A stretch of DNA of 64,000 nt from Pelagicoccus mobilis (GCF_016595505.1 NZ_JAENIL010000017.1:62001-126000), one strand, 5' to 3'. Shown: positions 43,461-52,833, counted from the stretch's first letter. The notes: generated by a model from the letters alone, not told the origin. Translations and numbers: made by a program.

Positions 43461-44312
43461 GTGTCTGCAGCCGAAATGAAGCCGGCCCATACTCATTTGC
43501 TTTCCGTGATCGGAGCTGAACTTCGCGCCCTCGAGCTCGGCTCGCTGGGGGAGCCCTTGCGGATTCTGGATATTGGTTGTGGCTACGGTCAACTGATGCT
43601 CGATCTGTTGGCGGAGAAATCGGGCCTGGGTTTCGGCGCTCGCGAGATCGAGATTTACGGCTACGAGGTGCATGACCATCGGGCCGGCGTGCCCGGGTAT
43701 TGGGAGGCGCTGCATGCCGCGTTGGCTGAGGAGGAGAGCGGGGTCGACTGGTCTGATCGGGTTCGCTTGGGAGCGGCAGACGAGCCGTGGCCCTTTGCGG
43801 ACGACTTTTTCGACTTCGCCTTTTCGAACCAAGTTCTGGAGCACGTCGAAGATTTGCCGCGTTTTTTCGCTGAACAGAATCGGGTGGTTCGCCCGGGAGG
43901 AGGGGCGGCCCATTTCTATCCTTCAAGGGAGACCCTTGTGGAGCCGCACAGTGGAGTGGCGTTCGCCCACTGGTTGGGACCGGAGCGGAGGCGTGGCGGC
44001 TTGCGCTTGGGGAGTCGTCTGGGGTTGGGGAAGTTTCGAGACTATCGGGAAAGTCGAGGCTACGAGCTCGAGACGTTTTGCGACGAGTTCGACAACTATC
44101 TGGAGCGGTACGTCTTCTTTCGGGAAAACGCGCAAATCTTGTCGCTCGCCCGCGATTCTAGTGAAAGAGCGGGGTTCAAGTACACGCGAGACTTGCTCAA
44201 ACGGGCGTTTCGGGATGATTGGGAGGTCTTCTCGTATCCGCCGCAGAGCCGGTTCCGGTCGCGCTCCCTTTGCTCTCCGTTTGTTTGTACCACTTTGGTG
44301 CAGGGCTTCTGA
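43461..44312 (+). CDS. class I SAM-dependent methyltransferase
   Basis: About 283 residues from GTG (43461), preceded by GGAGAGGGGAG; a TTG at 43407 would overlap phoU and is less likely. LRILDIGCGYGQLMLDLL is motif I, and FSNQVLEHVEDLPRFFAEQN followed by RVVRPGG is the post-motif region of methyltransferases of type 11. The substrate is unknown; the C-terminal half (RRRGGLRLGSRLGLGKF and beyond) has no match I know. Possibly transcribed with phoU (31-base gap). Confidence 0.75.
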   Translation: MSAAEMKPAHTHLLSVIGAELRALELGSLGEPLRILDIGCGYGQLMLDLLAEKSGLGFGAREIEIYGYEVHDHRAGVPGYWEALHAALAEEESGVDWSDRVRLGAADEPWPFADDFFDFAFSNQVLEHVEDLPRFFAEQNRVVRPGGGAAHFYPSRETLVEPHSGVAFAHWLGPERRRGGLRLGSRLGLGKFRDYRESRGYELETFCDEFDNYLERYVFFRENAQILSLARDSSERAGFKYTRDLLKRAFRDDWEVFSYPPQSRFRSRSLCSPFVCTTLVQGF

Positions 44313-44400
44313 GGCGAGGGAATTTCTTGCCAAGAGGGTGAGGCGGCTCCCAGTGTAGCGACCCCAAACCCAAAAGCCTTTTGAGCCCATTTCCGAACGT

Positions 44401-45483
44401 ATGAAAATCCGTCTTTATCTGCCCCTTTGTGTCGCCTCGCTACTTGTCTTCGCTTCGTCCCTGACGGCTCAAGACGCTACCGATTCTCCCGAAAAGGCGG
44501 AAGCCCCAGCCCAGCTCTCGCCTGAGGTGGCTGCGGTTGTAGAGGAGCTGAAAGGAATCTTGAAGGACATCGAGGAAAACGGCGAGTCGTTGGAGAAGCT
44601 GGAGAAAGCGGGGGATTTGTATCTCAAAGTTGGAGACGTGCCGCGAGCTGTGGTGCTTTACGAAAAGGCGATCAGCAGCCACGGAGGTACCGAGGCGCTT
44701 TATGCCAAGTTTTCCCGTGTTTTGGGACTCTCGGGCCGTCCGCAGCTGACGGTTGATACGCTCAAGCTTGGCTTGCAGACTTTCCCCGATTCCGAGCTGC
44801 TGCAGTACGAGCTCGGCAAGCAGTACGTCAAGATGCAGAAGCCTTACGCGGCGGTGGCGAACCTGAAGGTGCTGGTGGACGCGTATCCGGAGAACGCGGA
44901 ATACCGCTATCTGTTGGCCGACGCTTATCGTTTGCAACAGAAGTGGGAGCAAGCGGATGCCTTGCTGGATTCGGTCATCGAGAGCGAAGAGACGTTTATC
45001 CAAGCCAAGCTGATGAAAGGGGATATCCTTCTCGCGCAGGGCGAGTATCGGGACGGCGTGCGCTACCTTGAAGACGTTTACGAAGATAATCCCGACTCGA
45101 AGGCGGCCGAGAAGATGCTGGTGCATGCGTATCAGCTTTATGCTTACGACGAGTCTAATTCGGGCCGTATCAGTCGGGCGGTGCGCAGTGTACGTGACTC
45201 ATTGGAGATCGATCCTGACAATCCCGAGTCGATGGTGGCGCTAGGCTCTTTTTTGCAAGAGCTGGGCGAGTACGTGGAGTCGGAGGAAACCTTCAAATCG
45301 GCGATGGAGAAGCATCCCGACTACTTGGAGGGCTACATGCTTTACGGTAAATTGCTCGAATACTTGGATCGCCCGAGCGAGGCGGCGGAACTTTATAAGG
45401 TGGGCTTGGAGAAGTCTCGCGAGCAAGGCGTAGTGCAAGCGGTGCAAACGTATCGCATGCTGCTCAGCGGCAAGCGTGGGTAG
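44401..45483 (+). CDS. exported TPR protein
   Basis: 360 residues with signal peptide (SSLTAQDATD). Tetratricopeptide repeats throughout (AGDLYLKVGDVPRAVVLYEK, KQYVKMQKPYAAVANLKVLV, KLMKGDILLAQGEYRDGVRY, MVALGSFLQELGEYVESEET, YGKLLEYLDRPSEAAELYKV). Periplasmic scaffold of unknown partner. Convergent with the lipoprotein gene at 45510. Confidence 0.8.
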   Translation: MKIRLYLPLCVASLLVFASSLTAQDATDSPEKAEAPAQLSPEVAAVVEELKGILKDIEENGESLEKLEKAGDLYLKVGDVPRAVVLYEKAISSHGGTEALYAKFSRVLGLSGRPQLTVDTLKLGLQTFPDSELLQYELGKQYVKMQKPYAAVANLKVLVDAYPENAEYRYLLADAYRLQQKWEQADALLDSVIESEETFIQAKLMKGDILLAQGEYRDGVRYLEDVYEDNPDSKAAEKMLVHAYQLYAYDESNSGRISRAVRSVRDSLEIDPDNPESMVALGSFLQELGEYVESEETFKSAMEKHPDYLEGYMLYGKLLEYLDRPSEAAELYKVGLEKSREQGVVQAVQTYRMLLSGKRG

Positions 45484-45509
45484 GGTTCCCATTGATCGCG
45501 GCGTGTGGC

Positions 45510-46214
45510 TCAGCGGGCTTTGCCGGTAAGTTCTAAGCCTGCTATTTCGTCTTCCAGGTTTTCAGAGTCGGTGGTGAACACGATGGCGAACTGGCCGGAT
45601 AGATCACGGTTTGCCGGGTTGTAGAAGTTGAAGACGTAGTGCCAAAAGCCCTGGCGGTCTTCCTTTCTCTGGGTGGTGGGTTCGCCCATGACGACAGAGA
45701 TTTCGCTCATGCTGGGGAAGTCGATTTGCTCCTGGCTGTCGCGACTCATGGCGGCGGTGGCGCTGCGGCGGAGTTTGTTGATCTTGGCCTGTCCGAGGGA
45801 GCGGAAGAGCTCTACGATGAAGTCTTCGGGAATCGCTTGCAGGAGTTTTGGGTCGAATTCGATTTGGGTGAGCATGCCCTCCTCGAAACGCGTCGTGAAA
45901 ATGATGCTGAACGGGGCGCCGTCTTCTGTTTCCAGCTTCTTCTCAAACTGCCACTCCCAGTCCTCGACTCGGGGATTTCGGGTGATGGTGCGGACCTGAG
46001 TTGGCTCGGACTCGGTCACGAAGACGAAATCCTCGTCTCTTAGCACTGGGTCCGGGAATTGGAGCGAGAAGGGTTCCGCCTCATTCACCACGACATGCTC
46101 GTCGAAGTCGTGCAGTTGGTTTTTGAATTTGAGGAGGCGCAAGTAGACGCATCCGGATAGCAGAAAGAGGGCTAATCCGAGGGTGATCGCTTGAAACAGG
46201 CGTCGCTGGAGCAT
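45510..46214 (-). CDS. hypothetical lipoprotein
   Basis: 234 residues with a lipobox (FLLSGC, cysteine near residue 22). No family recognised. The mature part alternates strands (DEDFVFVTESEPTQVRTITR, APFSIIFTTRFEEGMLTQIE, GFWHYVFNFYNP), suggesting a beta-rich fold. Divergent from the gene at 46419, sharing a 204-base promoter region in which I see no clear motif. Confidence 0.65.
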   Translation of the reverse strand: MLQRRLFQAITLGLALFLLSGCVYLRLLKFKNQLHDFDEHVVVNEAEPFSLQFPDPVLRDEDFVFVTESEPTQVRTITRNPRVEDWEWQFEKKLETEDGAPFSIIFTTRFEEGMLTQIEFDPKLLQAIPEDFIVELFRSLGQAKINKLRRSATAAMSRDSQEQIDFPSMSEISVVMGEPTTQRKEDRQGFWHYVFNFYNPANRDLSGQFAIVFTTDSENLEDEIAGLELTGKAR

Positions 46215-46418
46215 TCTTGGCGGGAGTCGGGTTGGCTGCAGGGATTTGGGGCAGGGACGAGTATCTCCCTAAATCTTGGCAAGGCAAGCTCCGTGGAATC
46301 CGGAAACGGGATTGCCGCGTAATCGATAATAACGGATCGATCCGGATTGATAGGTTGCGCGATCCGGCCTTTTCGGCCAATAATCATGGCTGCAACGCTT
46401 ATCCCCAGCTCATTGCGT

Positions 46419-47273
46419 ATGAATACCCTACAAACTTTGCAGCGAACTTTTCTTCTGCTTGGCGCTTTCGTTTTCGCCCTTCCGTCATCTGCTCAGGACG
46501 AGGAGCGTCCCATTTGGGAGCAGGAAGCCATGCTCATCTACCATGGGCGCTCGACCGAGTTTAACCGCTTGCGTTCCTTGGGCAAAGACAACAAGCGGCT
46601 GGCTCTCTACACGACGGCTTTGGATACCTTGAACGGCAAGACGGAGGTGGAAGAGGACGAGGAGCCCTATCGGGTGGCGCAACGGATCTTCAATATGATC
46701 ATTGCCGACAACAACAGCGACGCGATCGGTTTGGCGTCGGCTTATTACCTTGCTCGCATCAAGCAGTCTAATCCTTACGAGCGCGATATCGCGGAGGCGA
46801 AGATGCTTTACTGGAATCTCTACGACCGGTGGCCGGAGCGCTTTTTCGGGCAAATGGCTTTCGTGAAGTACGTGACCCTACACATTTACGACGACGATGG
46901 TTCGGGCGAGGATGTGCAGGATCGTATCCAAAGTGTGGAGCCTTTGATCGAGGATATGACGATCCCGGAGCTCCGTCAGAATGTGCACCGTATCGTGGGC
47001 GAGGCTTACGCCAGCTTCGAATTGGATAGCGAGCTTGCGTACGAGCATTTGCTGGAAGCCTACCGGCTCGGAATCAAGGTGGATTCGATCAAGGTCGAGG
47101 TGTTGGAGCGGATCGCTGGACTGGGCGAGGAGCTTGGCAAGCAGGAGCGGGCGTTGAAGGCGTACGATGAGCTTATCATGATCGCTCCCTTCCACGAGAA
47201 CGCGAAAGCGTTTTCCGAAGCGGCTGCCAGATTGAGGGTGGAGTTGGGCGAAGCTGCTCTACAGGACGCATAG
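46419..47273 (+). CDS. exported TPR-like hypothetical protein
   Basis: 284 residues from the ATG at 46419, which gives a signal peptide (LLLGAFVFALPSSAQ); a longer frame starts at 46347 but would put 24 polar residues ahead of it. Helical repeats (YRVAQRIFNMIIADNNSDAI, VRRIVGEAYASFELD-like and KQERALKAYDELIMIAPFHE) suggest TPR/Sel1-type packing. Function unknown. Confidence 0.65.
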   Translation: MNTLQTLQRTFLLLGAFVFALPSSAQDEERPIWEQEAMLIYHGRSTEFNRLRSLGKDNKRLALYTTALDTLNGKTEVEEDEEPYRVAQRIFNMIIADNNSDAIGLASAYYLARIKQSNPYERDIAEAKMLYWNLYDRWPERFFGQMAFVKYVTLHIYDDDGSGEDVQDRIQSVEPLIEDMTIPELRQNVHRIVGEAYASFELDSELAYEHLLEAYRLGIKVDSIKVEVLERIAGLGEELGKQERALKAYDELIMIAPFHENAKAFSEAAARLRVELGEAALQDA

Positions 47274-47378
47274 CCGTGCGCCTTGTCCCTCGAAATTTGG
47301 ATTCCTGCCAGCTTTGAGCTAATTTAAAGACATGGCCTAGAGCTTGACGCTGGGCGAGTGCTTGGCTCAAAAGGTGGC

Positions 47379-48176
47379 ATGTCAGAAAACGAGCAGCCCG
47401 ATGCACAAGAGATGCTAGCGATCAAGTCCCGCTTTGTACGGGGCAGGAACTTGCTGTATGCCAAGGCGGACTTTGGTCAGCTCTTCGTGGACTACTACCT
47501 CCACCTTAAGGACAACGAGTTGGAGTTGAGCTCTGAGCTGGATGATCGCCTGAAGCAGGGCTTGGCATTGTTTAGCCTTCATTGCATCTCCCGTCCGCGA
47601 AACGAAATCTTGGCGTGGACGATCAATTTCCAGGATCCGCTGGTGAATGTATTTCTCGCGGGCGACACCGGTACGAGCGATGTGGTCGGGCGCATCTATA
47701 GCGAGGGAGTCAAGGAGGCGGAGGAAAACGCGTTTTATCAGGATCTTGTGCGCCGCAATCGTGAGCCGCACCGCTCGGTAGTGGGCTTCCAAGGAGGTGG
47801 CATGATCCACGCCGTGGAGGAGTACTACAAGCACAGCGAGCAGCGTCCGGCCAAGTTTTTCCAGTTGGAGCCTGATGTCTTCGCGATCGTTCAGGCCCAC
47901 CCGGACTATGACGAAAACTGGTTTGATAGCCTTACGATCGATGACGTGCGAACGATCGAAGAGACTGAGGAAGTCGTCGATCTGGAGACGCGATTTGTAC
48001 GTTGGCACTGCGGCTGCAACCAGCAGCGAATTTTGGGAGCTCTGGCGGCTCCGTTCCACAACGATCCGGAAGGCTTGTTCATGGGAGAGGAGCTGATCGA
48101 GGTGAATTGTCCTCGTTGCGCTGGGAAGCACCGTATTTCGCGCGAAATGATGGAAGCTTACGTGGCGAGCAAGTAG
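47379..48176 (+). CDS. hslO: redox-regulated chaperone Hsp33
   Basis: 265 residues from the ATG at 47379 (AAAAGGTGGC lies just ahead). The C-terminal zinc switch is complete: WHCGC and NCPRC. The N-terminal domain matches Hsp33, though divergent (FVDYYLHLKDNELELSSELD). On oxidation the zinc is lost and the protein holds unfolded clients. First gene of a run with the M24 peptidase and Fpg. Confidence 0.85.
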   Translation: MSENEQPDAQEMLAIKSRFVRGRNLLYAKADFGQLFVDYYLHLKDNELELSSELDDRLKQGLALFSLHCISRPRNEILAWTINFQDPLVNVFLAGDTGTSDVVGRIYSEGVKEAEENAFYQDLVRRNREPHRSVVGFQGGGMIHAVEEYYKHSEQRPAKFFQLEPDVFAIVQAHPDYDENWFDSLTIDDVRTIEETEEVVDLETRFVRWHCGCNQQRILGALAAPFHNDPEGLFMGEELIEVNCPRCAGKHRISREMMEAYVASK

Positions 48177-48245
48177 TTGGAGTTTGCCCCGGGGCTTTCG
48201 GCGATGAGTTAGGCGCTTTACAGCGTCGCTCGAGGGGACTTGTCT

Positions 48246-49418
48246 GTGCGCATGCCGAAAAAGAAAGCCACCGCGAAACGAGCCAGTAAATCGCCAGCGT
48301 CGCCGCTGCTCTTTGCCGATACGAGCAAGAGCGCGGACCAGTTGTACGTGGGAGGTTTCGGAGTGCCGGACGCGTTCATCTCTTTTAAAAAGGGACGCAA
48401 GTGGTTCGCGGTGCTGAACCAGCTGGAGTTTGCCCGTGGCCTGAAGGAGTCGAAGTTTGACGAGATTCTCTCGCTCGAGGAATGGCTGGAGATGAGCCGC
48501 GAGAAGTTCCAGCGCGCGAAGGTCGGCTACCCGGAGGTGATTGCTACGCTTGCATCGGTTTTCGAAATCAGTCGATTCAAGGTGCCTGCCGAATTTCCAA
48601 GTTCGCTGGCATTCAAGCTGGTAGAGTTGGGCTTCGAGCTTGATGTGTGCGATGGGACTCTTTTCCCGAATCGTGAAGTAAAGTCTGAGGAGGAGCTGGA
48701 GAAGATCCGTGAGGGCAATCGTTGTAGCGCGATTGGAATTCGGGCTGCTGAAAAGGCGATTCGCAAGAGCGTCGTAAAAAAAGGAAAACTCTACTTGGAC
48801 GGCAAGGTGCTCACTTCGGAGCGTTTGCGTTGCTTGATCGAGATCGCTTGCCTTGAAGCGGGGGCGGTTTCGGCGGATACGATTGCGGCTGGAGGCGATC
48901 AAGCGTGCGATCCGCACTGCGTGGGATCGGGACCGCTTCGGTCGAACGAATTGATAATCGTCGATGTTTTTCCTCGTGTATCCAGAACAGGATACCACGG
49001 CGATATGACCCGAACCTTTTTGAAAGGAAAGGCTTCCGATGCTCAGAAGGCGTTGGTCGCTGGCGTTTTTGAAGCTCAGCAAAAGGCGATTAAAGCGGTT
49101 AAGACAGGTGTCAATGGTCGCGATGTGCATGGCCAGGTGCTTGAGACGTTCGCGAAGCTCGGATACGAAACCACTCGGGACGAAAACGGGGCGAAAGGCT
49201 TTTTCCACGGGACGGGGCACGGGCTTGGACTGGAGGTTCACGAAGCCCCACGTGTATCCATCGCTTCGAACAAGTTGAAGCGGAACGCGGTGGTTACGAT
49301 CGAGCCCGGCTTGTATTACCCAGGGCTGGGTGGTTGCCGCATCGAGGATGTGGTGGCCGTGCGTGATGAAGGCGCTGAGCTGTTGAGCGACTTGCATTAC
49401 CGCTGGCAACTTAAATAG
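48246..49418 (+). CDS. M24 family Xaa-Pro aminopeptidase-like metallopeptidase
   Basis: About 390 residues; start is uncertain between GTG at 48246 and ATG at 48252. The pita-bread metal site is complete: D in ELIIVDVFPR, D in GYHGDMTRTF, H in FHGTGHGLGL, E in VTIEPGLY and E in CRIEDVVAV. The N-terminal creatinase-like domain is present (LYVGGFGVPDAFISFKKG). Releases N-terminal residues before proline, in the cytoplasm. Confidence 0.88.
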   Translation: MRMPKKKATAKRASKSPASPLLFADTSKSADQLYVGGFGVPDAFISFKKGRKWFAVLNQLEFARGLKESKFDEILSLEEWLEMSREKFQRAKVGYPEVIATLASVFEISRFKVPAEFPSSLAFKLVELGFELDVCDGTLFPNREVKSEEELEKIREGNRCSAIGIRAAEKAIRKSVVKKGKLYLDGKVLTSERLRCLIEIACLEAGAVSADTIAAGGDQACDPHCVGSGPLRSNELIIVDVFPRVSRTGYHGDMTRTFLKGKASDAQKALVAGVFEAQQKAIKAVKTGVNGRDVHGQVLETFAKLGYETTRDENGAKGFFHGTGHGLGLEVHEAPRVSIASNKLKRNAVVTIEPGLYYPGLGGCRIEDVVAVRDEGAELLSDLHYRWQLK

Positions 49419-49430
49419 GGCTCGGTCTTC

Positions 49431-50231
49431 GTGCCTGAGCTAGCGGAGGTATTTTATCACTCGTCGATTTGGAAGGCCTCGGTAGGCGAGGTTTTCGATG
49501 TCGCTTGGGCGCACGATAAGACGCGTTGTTGCCGTCATCTGGATACTGCCGAGCTTCGAAAGCGCTTGAGCGGTTCGGAGCTGCTTGCTCGGTACACGCA
49601 TGGGAAACGGATGCTGTTTTCTTTTGCGGGTGGCGTGTTTCTCGAGGTGCATCTCGGGATGACGGGTTCGCTTCATCGCGTGGGGCCGGATCGTGAAGAG
49701 GAGAAGCATGATCACTTGGCCCTTCGGTCGGCGGAGGCGGTTCTGGTTTTCAAAGATCCCCGTCAATTTGGAAAAGTGGCTCTGCACCTTGGGACAGGGG
49801 ATTCTCTGCCTGACTGGTGGCAGACGCTGCCGCCGGAGCCTCAATCGGATGCCTTCTCTCGGCAGCGTTTCGAAACGATGTTGGCTCGTCGCAAGAGGAG
49901 TGTGCTAAAGCCGTTGCTGCTGCAGCAGGAGTTGTTTCCGGGAGTCGGAAACTGGATGGCGGATGAAATTTTGTGGCGGGCCAAACTCAAGCCGGACCGC
50001 CGATTGGCGAGCTTGACGGAGAAGGAGTGCGAGCAGCTTTTCCTGAAGACGAAATGGGTGTGCCGGAATGCTCTCGCGATTATCGGGAAAGACTACAGCG
50101 ATCCGCCGAAGTCTTGGCTGTTTTTGCACCGGTGGAAAGATGGCGGAACGTGTCCGGTTTCCCGGAAGGCGCTGCGCCGAGATACGATTGGGGGCAGGAC
50201 GACTTGTTGGTCGCCTGAGGTGCAGGTTTAA
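49431..50231 (+). CDS. Fpg/Nei family DNA glycosylase with reduced zinc finger
   Basis: 266 residues starting at GTG (49431), so after Met removal the catalytic Pro is in place (MPELAEV: P2, E3). K59 in THGKRMLF, the H2TH helices (LLLQQELFPGVGNWMADEIL) and the SWLFLHRW strand are present. The C-terminal finger, normally four cysteines, retains only GTCPVS and TTCWSPEVQ, two of four, so zinc is probably not bound, as in other zincless-finger members. Removes oxidised bases and cuts the strand. Twelve bases behind the peptidase gene. Confidence 0.85.
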   Translation: MPELAEVFYHSSIWKASVGEVFDVAWAHDKTRCCRHLDTAELRKRLSGSELLARYTHGKRMLFSFAGGVFLEVHLGMTGSLHRVGPDREEEKHDHLALRSAEAVLVFKDPRQFGKVALHLGTGDSLPDWWQTLPPEPQSDAFSRQRFETMLARRKRSVLKPLLLQQELFPGVGNWMADEILWRAKLKPDRRLASLTEKECEQLFLKTKWVCRNALAIIGKDYSDPPKSWLFLHRWKDGGTCPVSRKALRRDTIGGRTTCWSPEVQV

Positions 50232-50237
50232 GGTCGC

Positions 50238-50879
50238 CTAAGGCGAGAGGCGTTCGATCTTCCAGCTGCCGTCGTCTTGTTTGGTGTAGAAGATCCGGTC
50301 GTGAATGCGGGACTTGCCCCCCATCCAGAACTCTATGGTTTCGGGAACGATGCGATAGCCGCCCCAGAAGGAGGGGAGAGGAACTTCGCCATCCTTGAAC
50401 TTGTTTTTCATTTCCTCGAATTTGGCTAGGAGTATCGAGCGAGAGGATACAACAGAGCTTTGCTGGGAAACCCAGGCTCCGAGTCGGCTGCCGAAGGGGC
50501 GGCTGGCGAAGTATTTTAGGGACTCGGCGGTTGAGACGCGTTCTACGCTCCCGGTCACAATGACTTGCCGTTCGAGTTGTATCCAGGGGAAGAGGACGCA
50601 GGTCTTGGGGTTTTGGGCGAGTTGCTGGCCCTTGCGGCTATCGTAGTTAGTGTAGAAGACGAAGCCGTTGTTGTCGTAGGCTTTTAGGAGGACACTACGT
50701 TGCCATGGCTGGCCGTTTTCGTCCACCGTCGCGAGGCTCATGGCGTTTGGCTCGGTGACGTTTTGGTCCATCGCCTGCTTGAACCAGATGCGAAATTGTT
50801 CGATCGGGTTCGGATCTACCGAATCTTCAGTGAGGCTGTCGTGCCCGTATTCTTCTCTCAAATCGCCTAGATCTGCCAT
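50238..50879 (-). CDS. pdxH: pyridoxamine 5'-phosphate oxidase
   Basis: 213 residues, normal length. Family segments: PNAMSLATVDENGQPWQRSV, KAYDNNGFVFYTNYDSRKGQ (FMN site), ASRPFGSRLGAWVSQQSSVV, WGGYRIVPETIEFWMGG (PLP site), RIHDRI. Makes PLP in the cytoplasm. Convergent with Fpg, 6 bases apart. Confidence 0.95.
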   Translation of the reverse strand: MADLGDLREEYGHDSLTEDSVDPNPIEQFRIWFKQAMDQNVTEPNAMSLATVDENGQPWQRSVLLKAYDNNGFVFYTNYDSRKGQQLAQNPKTCVLFPWIQLERQVIVTGSVERVSTAESLKYFASRPFGSRLGAWVSQQSSVVSSRSILLAKFEEMKNKFKDGEVPLPSFWGGYRIVPETIEFWMGGKSRIHDRIFYTKQDDGSWKIERLSP

Positions 50880-50958
50880 GCGAGAAGGGTCTACCGCGGG
50901 CTACGCGATGTGCAAGTTTTTGCCGTCTCGCTTTTTGACGGCCCGGCCATGGAACTGT

Positions 50959-51210
50959 TTAGCCGTCGATCTGCTTGAGCGATTTCTCCGCCATTTGGGC
51001 GATGGCTTCGAGGTTGCCTTGCAGCTTCAGCAGGGCGTCGTCGTCGAACATGTTCGAGAAGTCGGCTGGGGCTGCGGAACGATTGTTCGCGTCGATGGAC
51101 GAGCTAGGCGTTGTCGAACCTTCCGCCGGAGCGCTCGGCTTTTGCGAAGCGACTTGGTTTTGGTAGAGTCTGGCGGAGTTGAAAAATGGGTTCGATTCGA
51201 TTGGGTCCAT
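50959..51210 (-). CDS. small hypothetical protein, possibly the 3' part of a frameshifted gene
   Basis: 83 residues from the ATG at 51210 (MDPIESNPFFNSARLYQNQV), rich in Ser, Pro and Ala with a helical end (LLKLQGNLEAIAQMAEKSLK). No family known. An overlapping frame from 51322 encodes MSSLTREELSRPGGTQAATS and more; joined by one frameshift near 51200 they would give one protein of about 120 residues. Without homologues I cannot tell whether the shift is real. Confidence 0.45.
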   Translation of the reverse strand: MDPIESNPFFNSARLYQNQVASQKPSAPAEGSTTPSSSIDANNRSAAPADFSNMFDDDALLKLQGNLEAIAQMAEKSLKQIDG

Positions 51211-51512
51211 CTGTCGTCGGTTGGCTGGTAACAAAATTTTTGGCGTGCTGCTGGCTTAGTTCGCTTGTGGCGGCTTGTGTTCCGCCCGGTCGGCTAAGTT
51301 CTTCTCGGGTGAGGCTGGACATGTTGAGTGACTTAAGGTGGAGCTCGCAACAGAATTCAGCGCCCCTAGAGTGAAGTCTCTATGCGCGCAGGGAGGACCT
51401 AGAGGGAAGAGATGGGGGCATGTTCAGTTGTCGCTTGTAAGGCTGTAGAATTTTCTCCACTGAATCTCCTGTTGACCCCTCTAAATGTAAAACTACGGTC
51501 AAGTTTTGCTAA
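51211..51512. other. gap before the HAMP protein gene
   Basis: 302 bases. The upper part may be coding in the shifted frame discussed for 50959. TTGACC at about 51472 with TACGGT 16 bases later is a weak promoter candidate for the gene at 51513. Confidence 0.35.
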
Positions 51513-52361
51513 ATGAAGCTCTCGTTTCCCCTACATCGCAAACTTTTCGTATCCCACTTCCTCACGACCTTTATAGTCTCTAGCGCCCTTGGGGTGTTTG
51601 TGTATTTGATGGCCCAGGAAAGTATCCTAGAGCAGCTGCAGCATCGCTTGAGCAGCAGCGCCGCTTTGATCAGTCGCGAGATCGATGCGAATACTTTGAG
51701 GGACATCCGGTTCGAGCGGGATACGGACAAGCGGGAGTATCTGGCGACGCTCAAGATGCTACGGGAGATGCGGCGGAGTAATGACGACATTGCGTTTCTC
51801 TATGTGATGCGGAAAACGCGGGATGGTAAGGTCAAGTTCGTGGTCGATTCGGATGAGACGGAGGATCAGGCCTTGCCAGGGATGGAATACGAGGAGGCGA
51901 CCAGCGAGTTGCTGTCGGGCTTCAGTCAGCGGTCGGCCGATTCGGAGCTGACGACTGACCAATGGGGATCCTTCTTCTCGGGCTATGCTCCGTTGCGCAA
52001 CGGGCATGGGGAGTTCCTGGTGGGAGTGGATATGAGAGCGGACGATGTCTACGAAAAGCTCTCCGGGATTCGCGTGGCGGGATTGGGCGGTTTGTTTACG
52101 ACTCTGCTCGTGTCCTGGGGAATCGCCGTTTGGATGTCGCGCCATTTCAAGAAGCCGATCGACGCTATCGTGGAGCAGGTCCAGGCAGTGGGCGCGGGGG
52201 ACTTCGACCGGAAAATCGAGCTTCGTCGCGAAGACGAATTGGCGACCTTGCTTAGTGCGATCAACGACATGACGACGGACCTGAAGCAGGCTCGCGATGA
52301 CAATATTCGCTTGGCGGAGTCGTTGGACGACGCCTTCCTCGAGGATCGGCCGGAACGCTGA
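51513..52361 (+). CDS. HAMP-domain sensor without output domain
   Basis: 282 residues: TM1 (FLTTFIVSSALGVFVYLMAQ), a periplasmic sensor region of about 150 residues (DIAFLYVMRKTRDGKVKFVV, GSFFSGYAPLRNGHGEFLVG; Cache-like), TM2 (LGGLFTTLLVSWGIAVWM), a HAMP domain (HFKKPIDAIVEQVQAVGAGD) and a short coiled tail that stops (DDAFLEDRPER). No kinase, cyclase or methyl-accepting region follows, and the next gene is unrelated, so it may work through a partner protein or is truncated. Confidence 0.75.
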   Translation: MKLSFPLHRKLFVSHFLTTFIVSSALGVFVYLMAQESILEQLQHRLSSSAALISREIDANTLRDIRFERDTDKREYLATLKMLREMRRSNDDIAFLYVMRKTRDGKVKFVVDSDETEDQALPGMEYEEATSELLSGFSQRSADSELTTDQWGSFFSGYAPLRNGHGEFLVGVDMRADDVYEKLSGIRVAGLGGLFTTLLVSWGIAVWMSRHFKKPIDAIVEQVQAVGAGDFDRKIELRREDELATLLSAINDMTTDLKQARDDNIRLAESLDDAFLEDRPER

Positions 52362-52431
52362 AATCTTCCGCCAGTTAGGCAAAGGGTTGCCATGAGCGCC
52401 GGCTCGCGTCAAAGCTGCGGGTTGATTGTTT

Positions 52432-52833
52432 ATGGCGAAAGGACTCGAAAAGTATCAGGAACGGCAAGCGGCCTTGAGCCTGCTGGGCAAGGATTTGACT
52501 CGAAGAGCAGGCTCGAAGTGCGAGCTTTGTGAAGCGTCGGGAGTCGCCTTGCGGCCGTATGAAGTGCCGCCCGAAGAGGAGGTTCCTACGCTCGAGAATT
52601 GCGTTTTTGCCTGTGACACTTGTCGAGAGCAGCTGGAGAACCCGAAGCGAATGGATGCTGGCCATTGGCGTTGCGCTTGCCAGTCGGTTTGGAGCGAGGT
52701 GCCTGCAGCGCAAGTTGTGGCGGCTCGTGTGCTAGACCGACTCGGGAAAGAGGAGTTGTGGGCGCGAGAGGCTTTGGAGGATGTGTACTTTGACGAGGAG
52801 GTAGAAGAGTGGATAGCTCGGAAACCGCTGTAA
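52432..52833 (+). CDS. phnA: PhnA-family zinc protein
   Basis: 133 residues from the ATG at 52432. RAGSKCELCEASGVALRPYE and VFACDTCREQLENP are the two CxxC zinc half-sites of the PhnA family; HWRCACQSVWSEVPAAQVVA is its second domain. The family's link to phosphonates is historical; function is unclear. The following gene starts inside its end (25-bp overlap). Confidence 0.85.
   Translation: MAKGLEKYQERQAALSLLGKDLTRRAGSKCELCEASGVALRPYEVPPEEEVPTLENCVFACDTCREQLENPKRMDAGHWRCACQSVWSEVPAAQVVAARVLDRLGKEELWAREALEDVYFDEEVEEWIARKPL

Noticed and set aside
47415-49409. 664-codon minus-strand frame
   Set aside because: It is antisense to Hsp33 and the M24 peptidase, both of which show complete catalytic or zinc motifs.
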